A DNA stretch of 64,000 nt from Microbacterium halophytorum (GTDB taxonomy: Bacteria > Actinomycetota > Actinomycetes > Actinomycetales > Microbacteriaceae). Shown piece by piece: positions 60,720 to 64,000 of this stretch. The notes below the pieces were generated by a model that was given only the letters and a program-made list of their open reading frames with translations, searched no databases and was not told the origin of the DNA. Within the stretch, counting starts at the first letter, position 1, and each line of letters starts with the position of its first letter. Location: contig NZ_PNFA01000012.1 of the NCBI RefSeq assembly GCF_002970975.1, positions 1-64,000 on the forward strand, given 5' to 3'. The translations under genes were made by a program, and so were the position numbers.

Positions 60720-61979
60720 TCACTCGTCGCCGAGGTCGCAGATCGCGTTGTCGGTGACGAGCGAATCGTAGTGATCGGCCGACCAGGGCAGGCCGATCTC
60801 CGGCTGCTGCTGGCCGTCCGCCGCAGGGGTGCGCGACGCGATCGCCGCGAGCTGGCGACCGAGCCAGGTCGCGAAGCGGTCGTCGTGGGAGTTGTTCAGC
60901 ACCACCGCGACCGTCATCCCCGTCGTCGGGTCCGACCACACGCTCGTCGAGTACCCCAGCGTCGAGCCCGCCTGCCCCACGAGCGGGCCCGCCTGGAACG
61001 CCCCGCCGCCGTAGGTCAGCCACGTCGCCGCGTCCGGGTCCACGGGGAGCGAGTGGTCGAATCGGCCCTGCCCGTCGTCCGCCGACTCGAGCGCCAGGAT
61101 CTGCCCGTACCGGCCGAGGTCGGAGATCGTAGAGACGACGCCGGAGTCGGTGTACCCGATGCTCGATGATGCGGCAGAGAAATCGGCGGGTGCCGTGCAG
61201 CCGTCCTCGACGTTCTTCGTGGACGAACGGTAGCCGGGCAGGTAGTCGTCACCCGGTGTCGACGCGCCGGAGGCCGGGAGGTACGTGCTGCCCAGGCCGT
61301 ACGGCTCTGCAACGTACTCCCGGATGAGGTCGCGCGGCTCTTCGCCCGTCGCGTGCCGCAGCGCTTCGCCGAGCAGCATGTAGCCCGCGTCGGAGTCGCG
61401 GTACGCTTCGCCGGGCTCACCGGAGCGCTTGTTCAGGCCGACGGCCGCGATCTCACGCGCGTCCCACGCCCGCTCGGGCGTGCGGACCCAATTGACCAGG
61501 AGGTCGCTCCCGCTCTCGCCGAGGCCGCTCGTGCTGTCGCACAGGTCCTGCAGCGTGACGTCCTCGAGGCCGGAGACGGTCGTGACGTACTTCGTGACCG
61601 GGTCGTCGGCGCTGAGCCGGCCGTCGTCGTCGAGGCCGTAGAGAACGTCGCACGTCATGGCGCGCGTGACGTCGCCGATGCGGAACGACATGTCGGGCGT
61701 GACGTCGCTGCCGCCCTCGTGCGCGGTCGATCCGAGGCCCGCGACGTACTCGCCGCCCCACGGCGCCCACACGCCGACGATCGCGCCGCTGGCACCGGAT
61801 GCCCGCATCGCGAGGTCGACCGCCGCGTCGACCTGGTCGGTCGTCTCGGCCGGGAGGTCCGCCGTCGAGTGCTCCGGCACCTCGACGCGATCGTCCGAAC
61901 CGCAGCCGGCGAGCGCAATGCCCAGCGCCGCCACCACCGCGATCGCCGCCGCTCCGCGCCGTGTCGCCCTGCCTCGCAT
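60720..61979 (-). CDS. Beta-lactamase-fold lipoprotein with lost catalytic residues
   Basis: A 419-aa lipoprotein (lipobox IALAGC, Cys26) of the class C beta-lactamase / serine hydrolase fold. Family blocks are present: MSFRIGDVTRAMT (97-109), GLGSTYLP, YTDSGVVSTISDLGRYGQIL, GQAGSTLGYST and the C-terminal sandwich. However, the SxxK motif reads DVTR (103-106), so nucleophile Ser and base Lys are both replaced, and the YxN motif reads YRD. It is probably not a hydrolase of the usual kind and may bind peptidoglycan or a ligand. The start at 61979 follows GGGGAG. Confidence 0.85.
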   Translation of the reverse strand: MRGRATRRGAAAIAVVAALGIALAGCGSDDRVEVPEHSTADLPAETTDQVDAAVDLAMRASGASGAIVGVWAPWGGEYVAGLGSTAHEGGSDVTPDMSFRIGDVTRAMTCDVLYGLDDDGRLSADDPVTKYVTTVSGLEDVTLQDLCDSTSGLGESGSDLLVNWVRTPERAWDAREIAAVGLNKRSGEPGEAYRDSDAGYMLLGEALRHATGEEPRDLIREYVAEPYGLGSTYLPASGASTPGDDYLPGYRSSTKNVEDGCTAPADFSAASSSIGYTDSGVVSTISDLGRYGQILALESADDGQGRFDHSLPVDPDAATWLTYGGGAFQAGPLVGQAGSTLGYSTSVWSDPTTGMTVAVVLNNSHDDRFATWLGRQLAAIASRTPAADGQQQPEIGLPWSADHYDSLVTDNAICDLGDE

Positions 61980-62062
61980 ATCACTCCCCTGGCCGCTTGG
62001 AACCCCGTCGATTGTATGCCGCGCGGCCTCCCGACCCTGGGAGTGCGCCCGGCCGGTGCCGG

Positions 62063-63436
62063 TCATCCGGTCGCGACCCGCATGTTCTCGCCCTGCGTCT
62101 CCCACACCGCGCGCATGAAGCGGCGCACATCCTCGTCCACCCGGATGTCGCTCGGCCGCAGGGGCCGGGACAGGTAGAGCCCGTCGAGCGACGTCAGCCG
62201 GGACAGCGCGACGTACGTCTGGCCGGGCGCGAAGGCTCCGGAGCCCAGGTCGACGATCGCCCTGTCGTACGTCTTGCCCTGCGATTTGTGGATCGTGACC
62301 GCCCACGCGAGGCGCAGCGGGAACTGCGTGAACTCGGCCACGACCTCGCGACTGAGCTTGCGGCTGTGCGGGTCGTACGCGTAGCGGTACTTCTCCCACA
62401 CGACGGGTTCGACGTCGAACTCCTCCCCCTCGGCTTCGACGCGCACCGCGTCGCCGACGATCTTCTTCACCGTGCCGATGGTTCCGTTCACGTAGCGCGG
62501 CGGCTCGCCCCCCGAGCCCGTGTCGTTGCGCAGGAACATGACCTGCGCGCCGACCTTGAGCTTCAACTCCTCGTCGGCCGGGTACTGGTCGCCGCGGCCG
62601 AAGTCGCCCACGACGTCCGCACGCGCGATCTGCTCCCGCCCCGAGAGCTGCTCGAGGTGCCTGGCGTTGATCGCGTTCACCCGGTCGTTCCGGGTCGCGA
62701 GCGTGATGATCGGGTCCTTCGGGTCGTCGGGCGGCGTGCGCGCGCCCGCGCCGTTCAGCGCGTCGGCGATCTCCTTCGTCACGCGCCCGTATCGCACGGC
62801 GTTCAGCATCGTCTTGAAGCCGTCATCCGACTGCCGATGGATGTGGGTGAGCTCCCGGATGTGCAGGTCGGCGCCGTGCCGCCCCACGTCGAGCACGCCT
62901 TCCTCTGCCTCATGGCCCGCCCACACGTGCGCGTCGAAGAACCAGAACGAGCGGTAGTGGTCGTCGATGTACCGGCGCTCGTCGCCGCGCGGCGGCACCG
63001 GTGCCAGCTGGTACGGGTCTCCGAACATCACGATCTGGACGCCGCCGAACGGCTCGGCGCGGCGCCCGCGCGCCTGCCGGAGTGCACGGTCGATGCCGTC
63101 CATCAGGTCGGCGTTGACCATCGAGATCTCGTCGATCACGACGGTGTCGATCGCGTTCAGGAGCTTGCGCGTCGCGTCGTTCTGCTCGAGGTCGCTGTCG
63201 GCGATCAGGCCGACGGGGAGCCGGAAGAGCGAGTGGATCGTCTGGCCCTCGACATTGAGTGCGGCGACGCCCGTCGGCGCGCAGATGGCGATCTGCTTGC
63301 TCGTGTGCCAGGTGAGGTGGCGCAGCAGCGTCGATTTGCCCGTCCCGGCGCGGCCCGTGATGAAGACGTGCTCCCTGGTGTCTTCGATCAGGCGGAACAG
63401 GCTCTCCTGCTCCGCCGACAGGGCGGGAGCGGTCAT
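62063..63436 (-). CDS. PIF1-like superfamily 1 helicase (AAA ATPase)
   Basis: A 457-aa DNA helicase. Walker A is ITGRAGTGKSTLLRHL (about residues 26-41), Walker B VVIDEISMVNADL, motif III FGDPYQLAPV, and motifs V/VI TIHKSQGKTYDRAIVDLG and YVALSRLTSLDGLYL. This is the PIF1/RecD-like pattern. It lacks N-terminal primase or nuclease domains. A role at replication barriers, G4 DNA or repair is family knowledge, not shown here. The ATG at 63436 lies 6 nt after TAGGCT. Confidence 0.9.
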   Translation of the reverse strand: MTAPALSAEQESLFRLIEDTREHVFITGRAGTGKSTLLRHLTWHTSKQIAICAPTGVAALNVEGQTIHSLFRLPVGLIADSDLEQNDATRKLLNAIDTVVIDEISMVNADLMDGIDRALRQARGRRAEPFGGVQIVMFGDPYQLAPVPPRGDERRYIDDHYRSFWFFDAHVWAGHEAEEGVLDVGRHGADLHIRELTHIHRQSDDGFKTMLNAVRYGRVTKEIADALNGAGARTPPDDPKDPIITLATRNDRVNAINARHLEQLSGREQIARADVVGDFGRGDQYPADEELKLKVGAQVMFLRNDTGSGGEPPRYVNGTIGTVKKIVGDAVRVEAEGEEFDVEPVVWEKYRYAYDPHSRKLSREVVAEFTQFPLRLAWAVTIHKSQGKTYDRAIVDLGSGAFAPGQTYVALSRLTSLDGLYLSRPLRPSDIRVDEDVRRFMRAVWETQGENMRVATG

Positions 63437-63442
63437 CCGGAA

Positions 63443-63448
63443 AGCCTA
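63443..63448 (-). promoter_or_regulatory. -10 box of the helicase gene (leaderless)
   Basis: Minus-strand TAGGCT, 6 nt, then the ATG. Confidence 0.6.
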
Positions 63449-63521
63449 TCGGTCGCGCGCGCGGGCGTCACGATTCGGCTTCCTCCGATGGCCTGCCCAG
63501 GGGTTACGCACGCCCGCTCCC

Positions 63522-63527
63522 TAAACT
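63522..63527 (+). promoter_or_regulatory. -10 box of a leaderless gene
   Basis: TAAACT, 6 nt, then the ATG at 63534. Confidence 0.55.
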
Positions 63528-63533
63528 GGCGGC

Positions 63534-64000
63534 ATGCAGCCGGCGACCGCACCCTCCCGTGTCGGGGCGCGCCGCCCCCGCGCGGTCGAGATCGTGGGCT
63601 TCGTCGTCATCGGCGCCCTCCTCGTGGCTGCGATCGGCGCCGGGCTCGCGTCGCTGTACCGCCAGTTCTGGGGGCCGACGGCCTTCGCCGAGCGGTACGT
63701 GCAGCTGCTGACCGACGGCAGAGCCGCGGACGCGCTGATGACCGACGGCGTCGGCATCAACGCCGACGTGCTCGAGCAGGCCGACCTGCCCGCGTTCGCG
63801 CACGACGCCCTGCTGCGATCGGCCGCCCTCGCGGAAGGCCCGACCGATGTGCGGTCCGTCTCCGAGGAGCCCGCGGGCGACGGCGCCGTCGCCGTGACGC
63901 TCGCCTATCGGCTGGATGACGCGGAGCACGAGACCACCTTCCTCGTCGAGCGCACCGGATGGCACGGCCTCGTGCCGACCTGGCGCTTCGCCGAGAGCCC
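63534..64000 (+). CDS. Single-pass membrane protein, truncated at window edge
   Basis: An open frame of 155 codons that runs off the right edge. A basic N-terminus (RVGARRPRAVEIV) and one membrane helix (VGFVVIGALLVAAIGAGLASL, about residues 23-43) are followed by an extracellular alpha/beta segment (FWGPTAFAERYVQLLTDGRAADAL). This looks like the NTF2-like or DUF4878-type domains of exported actinobacterial proteins. The -10 box fits the ATG exactly. The C-terminus is not seen, and function is unknown. Confidence 0.7.
   Translation, partial: MQPATAPSRVGARRPRAVEIVGFVVIGALLVAAIGAGLASLYRQFWGPTAFAERYVQLLTDGRAADALMTDGVGINADVLEQADLPAFAHDALLRSAALAEGPTDVRSVSEEPAGDGAVAVTLAYRLDDAEHETTFLVERTGWHGLVPTWRFAES

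Overview
This window is high-G+C actinobacterial DNA, best fitting Microbacteriaceae (Microbacterium or a close relative). The support is a dnaK-grpE-dnaJ-hspR operon under HspR-type sites, a cellobiose operon with a CebR-type operator, a class E sortase-type LAVTG anchor, and many genes whose start codon sits 6 nt after a TANNNT -10 box (leaderless mRNAs). There is no CRISPR array, rRNA or prophage. One tRNA-Gly(CCC) is present. Only the first ~120 bp look foreign.

Layout. (1) 0.1-6.1 kb: minus-strand operon cebE-cebF-cebG-bglC-cebR for beta-glucoside import and hydrolysis, with two perfect 14-bp CebR boxes upstream. (2) 6.5-14.9 kb: a proline-rich membrane protein, purS-purQ, a 1683-aa sortase-anchored extracellular phosphoesterase and a D-2-hydroxyacid dehydrogenase. 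(3) 15-23.3 kb: hydrolase/PadR pair, SDR, purine permease, acetyltransferase, AlkX-like DNA glycosylase, VanZ-RDD protein, apt and an unknown gene. (4) 23.3-27.5 kb: the dnaK heat-shock operon. (5) 27.5-29.8 kb: a SnoaL-tailed ECF sigma factor divergent from an FAD oxidoreductase that carries a matching promoter.

(6) 29.8-50.6 kb is a large hexarate (glucarate/galactarate/talarate) region. It holds a tripartite tricarboxylate transporter (tctCBA), two LysR regulators, a talarate/galactarate dehydratase with a GntR regulator, and an Opp/Dpp-type ABC transporter whose ATPase gene is separate from its other genes. It also has a glucarate dehydratase-like enzyme with a hydroxyacid dehydrogenase, and then the complete route kdgD, 2-oxoglutarate semialdehyde dehydrogenase and gudD, which ends at 2-oxoglutarate. 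A second hydroxyacid dehydrogenase follows. A TauE/SafE-type permease gene here is broken by a one-base frameshift.

(7) 50.7-58.7 kb: two MFS transporters and a zinc importer locus, aztA divergent from aztB-aztD-aztC-aztD', with two dissimilar AztD-type proteins. (8) 58.7-64 kb: an orphan IdeR/DtxR box, dcd, a membrane protein, tRNA-Gly, a beta-lactamase-fold lipoprotein that has lost its catalytic Ser/Lys, a PIF1-like helicase and a truncated membrane-protein gene.

The most unusual signals are the doubled, divergent AztD pair; a palindromic element present twice (8.5 and 23.8 kb); the orphan iron box; the consistent leaderless promoter architecture; and the hydroxyacid dehydrogenases paired twice with glucarate-type dehydratases, one of them without the usual catalytic Glu.
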